A stretch of 64,000 nt of DNA from CALLPQ01 sp964392325 (lineage in GTDB: Bacteria; Pseudomonadota; Alphaproteobacteria; Caulobacterales; Parvularculaceae), in assembly GCA_964392325.1 (NCBI GenBank), contig CAYMPJ010000019.1, positions 1-64,000 on the forward strand, in the 5' to 3' direction. A program made the position numbers and the translations under genes. The notes under the pieces are model-generated. The model did no database searches and was not told where the DNA came from. It worked only from the letters and a program-made list of their open reading frames with translations. Within the stretch, counting starts at the first letter, position 1. Every line of letters starts with the position of its first letter. This document shows positions 37,365 to 46,182 of this stretch, one piece after another.

Positions 37365-37892
37365 ATGGCAAGTTATGTCGAAAAAACATTGGGTAATGGC
37401 GAAGAAATTGTCTACGAGGCCCACTTTAACTGGACTTATAGTTTCTGGTCATGGATCTGGTTTCTTATAGCAATCTTTCCGGTTGCTGTTCTTGGCTATG
37501 TTCAAATTAAAAATGGCCTCAACTTCGCCACGTTGAATGCAGCATGGATATGCGCCGCAATTGCTGTCGCGGTTGGCATTCTGCAACTTCTCGGTCATAT
37601 GATAATATTATGGACTACTGAAATCGCAGTAACGACTTTTCGGTTTGTCTACAAAACCGGCTTGATCTCTCGGGATACCAAAGAAGTAAGCCTCAATAAA
37701 ATTGAGGAGATCACTTTAAACCAGTCTGTCTGGGGCCGTATGTTCAATTATGGTGGTCTTACTATGCGCGGCACTGGTGTGGGTGTTATTCAACTCCCCA
37801 ATATTGATGACCCAATACGTGTGCGCCGCATAATCGAGAATGCAAAATCCGCCCTTCGCCGCGGCGTTAGCGATGATGGTGACGAGATTTAG
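37365..37892 (+). CDS. PH-domain (bPH2-like) inner-membrane protein
   Basis: 175 residues from ATG 37365; an upstream in-frame ATG at 37302 is not supported by composition. Two membrane helices (about 25-45 and 58-80) are followed by a bacterial PH-like domain with ITVFTTFRFVYKTGLISR-type strands and KEVSLNKIEEITLNQSVWGR, typical of YdbT/YdbS-like proteins. Such proteins are linked to membrane stress resistance; function not firm. No operon partner. Confidence 0.85.
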   Translation: MASYVEKTLGNGEEIVYEAHFNWTYSFWSWIWFLIAIFPVAVLGYVQIKNGLNFATLNAAWICAAIAVAVGILQLLGHMIILWTTEIAVTTFRFVYKTGLISRDTKEVSLNKIEEITLNQSVWGRMFNYGGLTMRGTGVGVIQLPNIDDPIRVRRIIENAKSALRRGVSDDGDEI

Positions 37893-37920
37893 ACATAACC
37901 CGTAATAGCAAACCGGTAAA

Positions 37921-38421
37921 TTAACTTCGCAAGCCGTTCTCAGTTAGGACACTATCTTGCGACGGGGCAAATTTCCGGATTACTTTTTCGATCTTCTTCT
38001 TTTTTGCCACTCCATAAGTGTGTTCAACAAAACCGAAACTTTTATTGGATGCAATTTGCTGTGCGCTAAGAGGACGAGTTAGTGCTCTCTGCTGAAGCTT
38101 TAAACCAGATGCAATTCTCGTTTGCGTATCGAACTCGGCAACAATCACACAATCATTATATTGACTGCATGCAAATTTTAAATCTTGCTTGGGAACCAAC
38201 CAGTCTGATCTCGCATGTGGTTTTGATGTTTCCCTATCAAGCAATGATATTTTAACCCCTTCATTGGGGTCGTGGCTCAATACAAGATCAAAGGCACGTT
38301 CGCCCGCAACAAATCCGCCAACAACTTCCTGCTTAGAGGTTTTCGGCTTTAACGCCAAAAGAGAACATGCCCCAATAATGACCACGCCCAAAACACCTAT
38401 ACCAATACTCTTGCGCAACAT
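37921..38421 (-). CDS. Membrane-anchored or exported protein, unknown
   Basis: 166 residues from ATG 38421, with AGGAG ten bases upstream. N-terminal hydrophobic segment MLRKSIGIGVLGVVIIGAC may be an anchor or a lipobox (IGAC). The mature part resembles invasion-associated-locus-B type layouts (a basic-acidic beta-rich domain with FACSQYNDCVIVAEF and a Cys pair), but the match is loose and I do not assign it. C-terminal part is Lys-rich. Confidence 0.6.
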   Translation of the reverse strand: MLRKSIGIGVLGVVIIGACSLLALKPKTSKQEVVGGFVAGERAFDLVLSHDPNEGVKISLLDRETSKPHARSDWLVPKQDLKFACSQYNDCVIVAEFDTQTRIASGLKLQQRALTRPLSAQQIASNKSFGFVEHTYGVAKKKKIEKVIRKFAPSQDSVLTENGLRS

Positions 38422-38601
38422 GGTGCACGTCTCCTTAATCCATTCGCTAGACAATAGATCAATGACGGATAATGTTTGGTTGAAAGAACTGGTTAATATT
38501 TTCCAAACGGCAAAATCGATATCAACATTTGTCTGCTATCAGAGGGCCGCAGGGGGGATGAATAAAATATTATATTTTTAGTCTTCGCGTGGGGGAGATA
38601 T

Positions 38602-39771
38602 TCAAATGATTTTCGGCGCAAATAATGGCGCTAGTACATCAAAGGCTTTCATCATTTCTTCGCGGTCAGGTATTTCGTTTTCAATACCGAAGCCAAAATC
38701 CTCGTTGGGCCCAGTATACTGAACAATCAATCCATCACTACGCGATATTGCCGAGACATTATTATAATATAGTGCGTATTCGACATCAGTTTGAGGCCTA
38801 AGCCAGTTAATTTGCCCGCGTACAGGTTCAAGCCGGTCATCGCCCCATAGTTTTTTGGCGTCATATCCTGTGCAGTTTACAATACACTCTTCCGGCAACG
38901 ACAATATTTCCGGGCGCGCGGCAAATTCCCGGCGAACCATTTTGCCGCCGTTTAATAAAAAATCCTGCTTGAGCCTCTGAGAATAAGCGGCAACATTAAA
39001 AATCATCCCGATCCCGCCTCTGGCTGTAGCGGCATTAAATGGATGCGCATTTTGTTCTATATTGGCCCATGGCGGCGTCAAATCACGCACTCTCCTACGC
39101 ATGTGAAGAAAGTCCCGGCTTGAGGGCGTTTGCGGCGCTCTAGGCTCGTCGCGAAACAAATAGCTTTTACGCCATTCAACAGGGTTTCCAATGGTTCCCA
39201 CATAGCGCTGATGAACCGCAAAACTCTGCCGCGCCCAGCGCTCCCATCGATCTGCAAAATCTGGATCAACCGCATCGCCCAGTCCGATACGACTGCTCGG
39301 CGACCACACGCCTGTGGCTCTTGCCGAGCGCGTTTCGGAGGGAAAATCCTTTGCATAAAGCGTGACATTGGCTCCGGTTTCGATCAATCGAAGCGCTGTC
39401 GTCAGACCAATAACCCCCGCCCCGATAACCGCAAAGGATCGCGCTCCGCTTTGGCGTGCGAGCATACTGGCCTCAATTGCACAGCCCCATGATAATGACC
39501 AACCAGCGCCTCCATGACCATAATTATGGATAATCGGTTTTTGCGCGATTTGTTCCGCCTCAAGCCGCGGCCCCTTATCGCGAAACGGGCGTGTACAGAC
39601 CGTTATTCGCATGAGGTTTTCCAGGCCAATCTTCATTGGCACAAATTTATTTTCAGGCAAGAAAGCCGCTGGCAAAGAGTTTGATTGTCTAGCCCAATTA
39701 CCCCCCGCGCAACCAGCAAGGCTAGCACCCATCCCGGTGATAAATAGCCTTCGTTTCAACTGGATTGGCAT
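38602..39771 (-). CDS. Exported FAD oxidoreductase, circularly permuted D-amino-acid-oxidase-like
   Basis: 389 residues. The N-terminus has twin arginines (KRRLFITG) and a lipobox-like LAGC (Cys21), suggesting Tat export and lipid anchoring. Residues 80-98 match the D-amino-acid oxidase signature exactly (IIHNYGHGGAGWSLSWGCA), preceded by TRPFR with the likely substrate-carboxylate Arg61 and PRLE. In ordinary DAO these lie at the C-terminus. Here they precede the FAD-binding GAGVIG loop (115-123), which is normally N-terminal, and the chain ends after the DAO middle region. So the domain order is a circular permutation. Residues 113-385 contain the remaining FAD and substrate domains, including NCTGYDAKKLWGD and PVRGQI. 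Expected to oxidise D-amino acids or similar amines in the periplasm; substrate unknown. Confidence 0.85.
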   Translation of the reverse strand: MPIQLKRRLFITGMGASLAGCAGGNWARQSNSLPAAFLPENKFVPMKIGLENLMRITVCTRPFRDKGPRLEAEQIAQKPIIHNYGHGGAGWSLSWGCAIEASMLARQSGARSFAVIGAGVIGLTTALRLIETGANVTLYAKDFPSETRSARATGVWSPSSRIGLGDAVDPDFADRWERWARQSFAVHQRYVGTIGNPVEWRKSYLFRDEPRAPQTPSSRDFLHMRRRVRDLTPPWANIEQNAHPFNAATARGGIGMIFNVAAYSQRLKQDFLLNGGKMVRREFAARPEILSLPEECIVNCTGYDAKKLWGDDRLEPVRGQINWLRPQTDVEYALYYNNVSAISRSDGLIVQYTGPNEDFGFGIENEIPDREEMMKAFDVLAPLFAPKII

Positions 39772-40285
39772 TGGGTTACTTCCATCAATGATATTTACGC
39801 GAATTTATAGACGATATTGCATGTTGCAAAAAATCTAAAGGCCCATGAAGCCGCCATTGCTTTTAAAACAAATTATGGCCGCATGCTTGAGAAACCATGA
39901 TACTAACTTGATAAAAACCATAGCTACCAACGGGATTAGCCCTTACTGCGGGTTTAATGCGTATCGATTTGGCAATCCAGCACATCATCGGTTTGCCCAC
40001 CTACTTTTGAATAAACAGCAGTATAATTCTCTCACTACATCGCTTTGTCCGAAAAGGTCACTCGAACACATGGATTTATTTTAATTTAAAAACAATACCT
40101 TAACTAGAATCCCGCCTTACTAAATTATCCGTTTAACAAAAATGAGTGATTACTCACTTTACAAATCAACCCTAATCCTCTATATATACCAAATCAGGTA
40201 ACTCGACCTCAATACAAACAGGGCGATGCCCCATATTTTTAACACACCGGCCAGAAAATTTGGCCCATTGATAAGCAGGAATATT
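39772..40285. other. Intergenic region before the TetR gene
   Basis: Contains the operator-like palindrome at 40143-40156 and an AT-rich stretch before the regulator. A 79-codon plus-strand frame at 39845-40084 has no ribosome-binding site and no recognisable sequence. Confidence 0.6.
40143..40156. promoter_or_regulatory. Operator-like palindrome TGAGTGATTACTCA
   Basis: Five-base arms around a four-base centre, 143 bases before the likely TetR start and in an AT-rich promoter-like region. TGAGTG/CACTCA palindromes are common TetR-family sites. Probable autoregulation; inference. Confidence 0.5.
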
Positions 40286-40894
40286 GTGGCTCCCAAGAAA
40301 AAACAGACCAAGCCTGTACGCGGCGTTACCGCAGAGGATGGCACATCTTTTGCCCGTTTTGAGCGCTCAGCCCTGGAGTTGTTTGTGGTGCAATCCATAG
40401 ATTCCACCACGACAAAACAGATCGCCGCTAAAGCCGGACAGTCCGAAGGGCTCTTATATCGCTATGTATCGTCTAAAAACACACTTGCCGAGAATATGTT
40501 TTTCAAACAACATGAATCCCTCGCCTCTTTAGTGCGCGATGCATCCAAAAGCGCTGGTACTATCAATGAAAAGGCACAAGCAATCGTTGATTCTTATATA
40601 CAGTGTGCAGACGATGACTGGACATTATTTTCCTATCACATACTCAACTCTCATCGCTTTTTAAGACAAGAACGATCTATCGATAATCCGGTTGATGCGA
40701 TTGAGGATATATTGCGCGCCGCCATGGAAAAAAAAGAAATTCCAAGCGGGTCCCTTACACTGATCGCCAGCATGGCTCTCGGCACCGTTTTACAGCCTGC
40801 CTATTATAAAGCCTACGGGCGTCTTGAAGGTTCCCTTTCAGATTATGCCGACCCCATCATCCGTTCAGTCCTCGCAATACTGTATCAAAAATAA
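40286..40894 (+). CDS. TetR/AcrR-family transcriptional regulator
   Basis: 202 residues from GTG 40286, chosen because AGGA lies five bases before it and the length then fits the family; an ATG at 40226 would add 20 residues. The N-terminal helix-turn-helix is clear: STTTKQIAAKAGQSEGLLYRYVSSKNTL. The rest is a helical ligand-binding domain. Eleven bases separate it from plsC, so it probably controls its own operon with the acyltransferase. Ligand likely acyl or lipid-related; that is inference from neighbours. Confidence 0.9.
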   Translation: MAPKKKQTKPVRGVTAEDGTSFARFERSALELFVVQSIDSTTTKQIAAKAGQSEGLLYRYVSSKNTLAENMFFKQHESLASLVRDASKSAGTINEKAQAIVDSYIQCADDDWTLFSYHILNSHRFLRQERSIDNPVDAIEDILRAAMEKKEIPSGSLTLIASMALGTVLQPAYYKAYGRLEGSLSDYADPIIRSVLAILYQK

Positions 40895-40905
40895 GAGAGA
40901 AAATC

Positions 40906-41706
40906 ATGATCCGTAATCAGCTATTTCGAATTCTCTATTGGGTAACCTCTATTTTCTTTGCACTTTTAGCTATGTTTCTTGTGATACTCCCCAATCGCAA
41001 ACCAATGATGGGGTGGATCAGACTCTATACCGCGACAATGGTGTTCTGGATGCGGATTATTGCGGGAATAAAAATAACTGTTCGGGGCCGTGAAAATATC
41101 CCCGACGGTCCCTCAATCATTGCAGCAAAACATCAAAGCTGGGGGGATGGCATTGTGATGTTCTCGCAATTTTTCGATCTGGCATTTGTAACCGGCGATC
41201 ATTTGGAAAAATTACCCCTATTAGGCAAAATCTTGCGCAAAATGGGGGCGATCATTGTCGACAATTGCGGCGGGGCCTATGCGAGGAAAAAACTCGTTGA
41301 TACCGAACTTGCCAAGGCAAGATCGGACAATAGAAGAATATTGATTTACCCGGAAGGCCATCTTGCCAAAGTTGGTCACCATCACCGTTATCGCAAAGGT
41401 GTTTTTCACATGTATCAAAACTATAATTGCCCCGTTGTTCCCGTGGCTACTAATCTGGGATTACGCTGGCCGGAAAACACATGGAATTTAACAAAAGGCG
41501 AAGCTGTGATCGAGTTTTTGCCCCCGATTGCCCCGGGCATGGAAAAGGAAACTTTCATGGAGAAGCTTCAAGACCAGATTGAAACCCGCTCAATCTCACT
41601 GCTTCCAGAGGGTTACCCCGAGACCTCAATCCTGATAGAGTCAGAAGCAAGCGGCAAACAATCAAATGAAAAACCTAATCTGTTCCAACAAAACAGTCCT
41701 GCATAA
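40906..41706 (+). CDS. 1-acyl-sn-glycerol-3-phosphate acyltransferase family (PlsC-like)
   Basis: 266 residues; AGAGAG before ATG. One N-terminal membrane helix, then the PlsC domain with the catalytic HxxxxD motif (H76-QSWG-D81), YPEGH (E150-H152) and a VPVATNLGLRW region. Transfers an acyl group to lysophosphatidate or a related lysophospholipid at the inner membrane. Flanked by a TetR regulator and an LplT-like carrier, recalling the lplT-aas pair that re-acylates lysophospholipids. Confidence 0.92.
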   Translation: MIRNQLFRILYWVTSIFFALLAMFLVILPNRKPMMGWIRLYTATMVFWMRIIAGIKITVRGRENIPDGPSIIAAKHQSWGDGIVMFSQFFDLAFVTGDHLEKLPLLGKILRKMGAIIVDNCGGAYARKKLVDTELAKARSDNRRILIYPEGHLAKVGHHHRYRKGVFHMYQNYNCPVVPVATNLGLRWPENTWNLTKGEAVIEFLPPIAPGMEKETFMEKLQDQIETRSISLLPEGYPETSILIESEASGKQSNEKPNLFQQNSPA

Positions 41707-41717
41707 TTTCTGGCCTA

Positions 41718-41756
41718 ATTTTTTGAGGTACATCCCCCGAATGGACCTCAAAAAAT
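41718..41756. repeat. Inverted repeat with 12-base perfect arms
   Basis: ATTTTTTGAGGT (41718-41729) pairs with ACCTCAAAAAAT (41745-41756) across a 15-base C/G-rich loop, between plsC and the MFS gene. The T run is on the upstream side of the stem on both strands, so it is not a standard terminator. Could be an RNA hairpin or protein site. Confidence 0.6.
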
Positions 41757-41792
41757 CCAATAAGGGAAATACTCGTTAAAGAGGAAAAGCTG

Positions 41793-43172
41793 ATGACAGC
41801 GAGAAAACCGATTTTTTTCACACGGCGCTTTTTGCCCATGTGGTTAGGGCAATCCTTTGGCGCGCTCTCTGACAATATGAACCGTCAGGTTTTAATTGTC
41901 GGTGTTCCCTTTGGAGTGGTCTCCCTCGCCGGTTTTGACACTATCGATGCCGCTTTGCCAATTATCGGCGCACTCTTTCCGGTCGCCATGTTGATCGGCT
42001 CCATGTATGGGGGGCAGTTTGCTGAAAAATTTGAAACACAAATGATGTTTCGACGCACTAAAATTCTAGAAATAGTTTTGATGTTATTTGCTGCCTATGG
42101 CCTGATCACTGATCAAGGTTGGTTTCTTGTATTGGCGTTATTCGGGATGGGGCTTCAATCTTCTTCCTTCAATCCAGTTCGCCAATCGGCAATGCCCAAA
42201 TATTTGGAAACAGAAGAACTTATTCGCGGGAATGGCCTCATCAATGCTGGCCTATATGGGTGTATTTTGATCGGCACCGGTTTAGGGGGGTATTTTATTG
42301 CCCTGAAACCAGATGCAGCACTCTTTGAGTCCACGCGTTTTATAGAAAGCTTTGGCCTTGCCTCCACGCCAAAATCGATCACTGGCATCGTAATGGTAAT
42401 TTTCTCGATACTTGGATATGCCTTTGTCTGGTTTGCGCCAAAAGCAGCGCCAACCAATCCGGATCTGAAAATTGACTGGTTGGCAATTCCTGCCGCCATC
42501 AAGATGGTCAGGTTTACTTTTGCCGAGGCAAGCGTTGTTCGCCCGCTCATCGGGATTACCCTGTTCTATTTTGTGTCCACTATGGTCACCATTGCTCTGC
42601 CCTTATATGCCAGAGATACACTTGGGACGGATGCATTGGTTGTGACATTTTTTATGCTGGCTTTTGCTGTTGGTGCTGGTGTGGGCGCCTTGGTGTCAGC
42701 TGCAATCTCCAAAGGCAATAGCGCCCTTCGCTCAGCTACAATTGGTGTGACGCTAGCGGCTATTTGTTCCGCAGGGATTTTCATTCTTTCTCTTACCTTT
42801 TCACCCAATCTGGATGGGTCACTCATTGAATCGGGCGAGTTCGTGAAAACCTGGCGGGGCATTTTATTATTGCTACTGTTTTTTCTATGCTCCGTGTTTT
42901 TGGGTATATATTTAGCGCCCCTTCAAGCCGCGATACAAAGACGTGCCCCAAATGATCGTCGAGCCCGTATTCTTGCGGTCGTGAATATGTCGGTGGCAAT
43001 AGCCGCTTTGCTGGGCTCCCTATCAACCCTTGCAATTACGCAAACAGCCCTGCGTCCAGAACATAGTTTTATTGCCTTATCCCTGATGCTAGGCGGTGTT
43101 GCACTCTATATGATGCGCCGGGCAAAGCAGGTTCCCGATGGGCTTTATGATGAAATGTTACAAAAGAAGTGA
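41793..43172 (+). CDS. MFS transporter, LplT-like
   Basis: 459 residues; AGAGGA before ATG. Twelve membrane helices. N-terminal FLPMWLGQSFGALSDNMNRQVL and GLQSSSFNPVRQSAMPKYLETEELIRGNGLI are reminiscent of lysophospholipid transporter LplT and Aas-fused MFS proteins, in which GP..YS...P-like loops recur. Expected to move lysophospholipids across the inner membrane for re-acylation by the adjacent PlsC. Specificity is inferred from context and motif resemblance. Confidence 0.8.
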   Translation: MTARKPIFFTRRFLPMWLGQSFGALSDNMNRQVLIVGVPFGVVSLAGFDTIDAALPIIGALFPVAMLIGSMYGGQFAEKFETQMMFRRTKILEIVLMLFAAYGLITDQGWFLVLALFGMGLQSSSFNPVRQSAMPKYLETEELIRGNGLINAGLYGCILIGTGLGGYFIALKPDAALFESTRFIESFGLASTPKSITGIVMVIFSILGYAFVWFAPKAAPTNPDLKIDWLAIPAAIKMVRFTFAEASVVRPLIGITLFYFVSTMVTIALPLYARDTLGTDALVVTFFMLAFAVGAGVGALVSAAISKGNSALRSATIGVTLAAICSAGIFILSLTFSPNLDGSLIESGEFVKTWRGILLLLLFFLCSVFLGIYLAPLQAAIQRRAPNDRRARILAVVNMSVAIAALLGSLSTLAITQTALRPEHSFIALSLMLGGVALYMMRRAKQVPDGLYDEMLQKK

Positions 43173-43207
43173 GTATTTTCTTAAGGCATCATCGGCTATA
43201 AGAACTT

Positions 43208-44179
43208 ATGACTATTCTTGTGACAGGTGCCGCTGGTTTTATCGGCTCTCATGTGGTCCACGCTTTATTAGCGCGGGGTGAAACCATTATCGGGGTTGAT
43301 AATCTGAATGATTATTACACGCCAGCGTTAAAACACGCCCGCCTTGAAACCCTTAAGAAAAAATCGGGATTTACTTTTATCGAGGGTGATATTTCAGGCC
43401 GCGATGATTTTGCAATCGCATTGAACGGATTGACCATCAATTCTATCATCCATCTGGCTGCGCAAGCCGGCGTGCGTTACTCCCTCGAAGCGCCCTTTTC
43501 CTACACTGATGCCAATATTACCGGGCATTTAAATCTGTTGGAATATGCCCGCCATAATGACATAGCCCATATGGTTTATGCATCATCATCCTCTATCTAT
43601 GGCCGCAATACCAAAACGCCCTTTACAGAAGAAGACAAAAGCGATCTACCAGCCTCGCTCTATGGGGCAACAAAAAAAGCAAATGAGCTGATGGCATCGT
43701 CCTACGCTCATCTTTACCAGATCCCGCTAACCGGACTTCGCTTTTTTACCGTGTATGGCCCATGGGGTCGCCCTGATATGGCCTACTGGATGTTTACCGA
43801 GAAAATTCTAAAAGGTGAACCAATTAATATTTTCAATCACGGAAAAATGGGCCGGGATTTTACATATATTGATGATATTGTTGACGGTGTAATCGCCGCC
43901 CATGATAACCCGCCCGGTGCGCCGCAATCATTTCATGATGTCTATAATCTTGGTAATGATCATCCAGAAGAATTAATGACGATGGTCTCCCATCTGGAGA
44001 CGCTGATCAATATTGAAGCAACTAAAAATATGATGCCAATGCAAGCGGGTGATGTAGAGCGCACATGGGCGGATATCTCAAAGGCTAAACGTCAATTGGG
44101 TTACAGCCCTAAAGTGAGCTTGCAAGAGGGCCTGTCTCGCTATGTTGACTGGCGGATGGCGCTCGATAGCCCTTTTTAA
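43208..44179 (+). CDS. NAD-dependent epimerase, UDP-glucuronate 4-epimerase type
   Basis: 323 residues. Extended SDR: GAAGFIGSHV NAD loop at the N-terminus, GVDNLNDYYTPALKHARL typical of UDP-glucuronate epimerases, SSSIYG and YGATKKANE (catalytic Tyr-x3-Lys), and FFTVYGPWGRPDMA. Should convert UDP-glucuronate to UDP-galacturonate for surface polysaccharide. It lies 35 bp after the MFS gene, so it may share its transcript though it is functionally unrelated. Confidence 0.9.
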   Translation: MTILVTGAAGFIGSHVVHALLARGETIIGVDNLNDYYTPALKHARLETLKKKSGFTFIEGDISGRDDFAIALNGLTINSIIHLAAQAGVRYSLEAPFSYTDANITGHLNLLEYARHNDIAHMVYASSSSIYGRNTKTPFTEEDKSDLPASLYGATKKANELMASSYAHLYQIPLTGLRFFTVYGPWGRPDMAYWMFTEKILKGEPINIFNHGKMGRDFTYIDDIVDGVIAAHDNPPGAPQSFHDVYNLGNDHPEELMTMVSHLETLINIEATKNMMPMQAGDVERTWADISKAKRQLGYSPKVSLQEGLSRYVDWRMALDSPF

Positions 44180-44244
44180 ATAAGCGGCTCAAATCTTGCT
44201 GCCAAATTTGCAATATCGAACCACCCTTAGAGTCATTATTTTAT

Positions 44245-45369
44245 TTATTTTCCTTGATCTTCCAAGACCATATCAAGTCCCTTTTGCATCACTGTTGGAA
44301 GTCTTGCATTTTGAGGATCCAGCCAAATATATTCCTTGGTTTTTTTCCTCGATGTACGGCAACTATAAATACCCAATTCAAGATGAAAATGAGTGAATGT
44401 ATGACGCGCTACTCCCCCGTGACGCCATCTTTCCTTCAATGGTGCTAGCGATGCCAATTTAGTCTGCGCCATTTCTTTATCGCCCTGTTCGCTCCACTCA
44501 TTACCTGGGAGACCAAGCATTCCTCCAAGCAAACCCTTTTCAGGACGACGCACAAAAGCAATTGTCCCATCTGTATGCTGAATAACAAAAGCCACACCAT
44601 AACGGGTAGGCTTTTTCTTTTTTGGCGCTTTAACAGGATATTGCTCCGGGTCACCAGCGCGCTTTGCAAGGCAATGAGGTGCAATCGGACAAAGCTCACA
44701 TGCGGGCGCCTTCGGGCGACAAATTTGTGCCCCTAAATCCATCATGGCTTGGGCAAAATCTCCGTTGCGTGTTTGGGGCCAAACCTTATCCAGCTTTTCT
44801 TTCAAAACCGGTTTTGCTGCGGGTAACGGCGTTTTCTCACGCACCAATCTTGCGGTAATGCGCTCTATATTTCCGTCCATCACAATGACCCGCTCATCAA
44901 AAACGATAGATGCAATCGCAGCGGCGGTGTAATCGCCAATACCGGGGAGCGCTTTCAATTCTATTGCGGTTTGCGGAAATTGGCCGTCATTATCATAGAC
45001 AATCATTTGCGCACATTTATGAAGATTGCGGGCCCGCGCATAATATCCAAGGCCGGCCCATGCGCCTAAAATGTCATCACGCGGGGCGCGCGCCATATCT
45101 TCTATGGTTGGCCATTTTTCAAGAAATTCCAGATATCGCGGACCAACCGTTGCGACTGTAGTTTGTTGCAACATGATCTCGGAAAGCCAGACATGATAGG
45201 GATCACTGCGTTGGTTTTTCTTATTGGGCTCCGTTCGCCACGGCAGAATCCGTGCATTTTGATCATACCATTCCAGCAATGACGCACTCAGCCCCTCAAA
45301 CGGCGTGTCAGGCTGCTTGTTTTTGGTTGCTCGTTTGGTTTTGTTATAAAGCTGTGTTTGTGATCTCAT
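44245..45369 (-). CDS. mutY: A/G-specific adenine glycosylase
   Basis: 374 residues from ATG 45369. Helix-hairpin-helix with LPGIGDYTAAAIAS and the catalytic Asp in VIVMDGNIERI; a C-x6-C-x2-C-x5-C iron-sulfur cluster (ICRPKAPACELCPIAPHC); then a C-terminal NUDIX-like domain that recognises 8-oxoG. It removes A opposite 8-oxoguanine. Divergent from dciA with only 61 bp between starts; weak ribosome-binding site. Confidence 0.95.
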   Translation of the reverse strand: MRSQTQLYNKTKRATKNKQPDTPFEGLSASLLEWYDQNARILPWRTEPNKKNQRSDPYHVWLSEIMLQQTTVATVGPRYLEFLEKWPTIEDMARAPRDDILGAWAGLGYYARARNLHKCAQMIVYDNDGQFPQTAIELKALPGIGDYTAAAIASIVFDERVIVMDGNIERITARLVREKTPLPAAKPVLKEKLDKVWPQTRNGDFAQAMMDLGAQICRPKAPACELCPIAPHCLAKRAGDPEQYPVKAPKKKKPTRYGVAFVIQHTDGTIAFVRRPEKGLLGGMLGLPGNEWSEQGDKEMAQTKLASLAPLKERWRHGGVARHTFTHFHLELGIYSCRTSRKKTKEYIWLDPQNARLPTVMQKGLDMVLEDQGK

Positions 45370-45430
45370 GGGGGTTTGTGGTAATCTTACCGACATCAAA
45401 TTGCAAAACATCTACGCCAAAAAGAAAACC

Positions 45431-46012
45431 ATGACCGATAATTTTACCCCGTCCCCCTATCAGCCCTATCGCGGCAGACGCACGCGTCCGGTTCGCAAAG
45501 CGCCCCCTTCAATCAAGCGCTTTTCGGGAAGCGTATTTGCTCGTCTGGCTCAGCAAACCCGTTATATGGAACCTGCGCTTGCGCGTCGCTGGAGCGAACT
45601 TGTGGGCAGCGATATTGCCCAAATTGCCCGTCCGGGGCGATTATTATCGGATGGTCCGCGAGGGAAAACCCTTGAGATAATTGCATGTGACGGTTCAGCC
45701 GCCACCCGGCTCAACTATGAGCGTAGTCATATACTATCGGCCATCTCAAGAGTTTTAGGTCCTGGCACAGTCACCGGCATCAAAATTCTCCAACAGGGAG
45801 GGGCCCGCGCCGGAAATGAAACCCGCGAAGATATCACGCTTGTTTCCGGGAACGGGGCAACAAATGTTTATGATATGGCGGATCGGCGACCGGCTCAGGA
45901 TGAGACTAGGCCACATCCTAATAATGAAGAAAACACTAAGCCTTCTCCCTTGGAAAAAGTCCTCGCCCAATATCAATCCTCACTAGATAACAACAAGAAT
46001 AAGGGTGAATGA
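45431..46012 (+). CDS. DciA-like DUF721 protein
   Basis: 193 residues from ATG 45431. N-terminal basic, Pro/Arg-rich tail (RGRRTRPVRKAPP), then the DUF721 KH-like fold, with WSELVGSDIAQIARPGRL and LEIIACDGSAATRLNYERSHIL (first part diagnostic). The C-terminal third is polar. DciA loads the replicative helicase in bacteria without DnaC. The order mutY | dciA - DsbA - smc is conserved in Alphaproteobacteria, which supports the call. Confidence 0.85.
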   Translation: MTDNFTPSPYQPYRGRRTRPVRKAPPSIKRFSGSVFARLAQQTRYMEPALARRWSELVGSDIAQIARPGRLLSDGPRGKTLEIIACDGSAATRLNYERSHILSAISRVLGPGTVTGIKILQQGGARAGNETREDITLVSGNGATNVYDMADRRPAQDETRPHPNNEENTKPSPLEKVLAQYQSSLDNNKNKGE

Positions 46013-46182
46013 CCAGAAACATTAGGCTAAAATCCATCCCCCAAGACAGCCAACAAAAGCTGTGTTAAGAGAGTTGAAAGACGAAAAATTTAAGCAAGAA
46101 TTTAGATCGCGTTAGATCAAGCTTTTAAAGCCCAATAACCCACAAAGTTAAGATAAAACCTACTGAGAAAGCCCGTAAGACA

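Noticed and set aside
39845..40084. 79-codon plus-strand frame
   Set aside because: No ribosome-binding site or recognisable sequence; sits in a promoter-like AT-rich gap.
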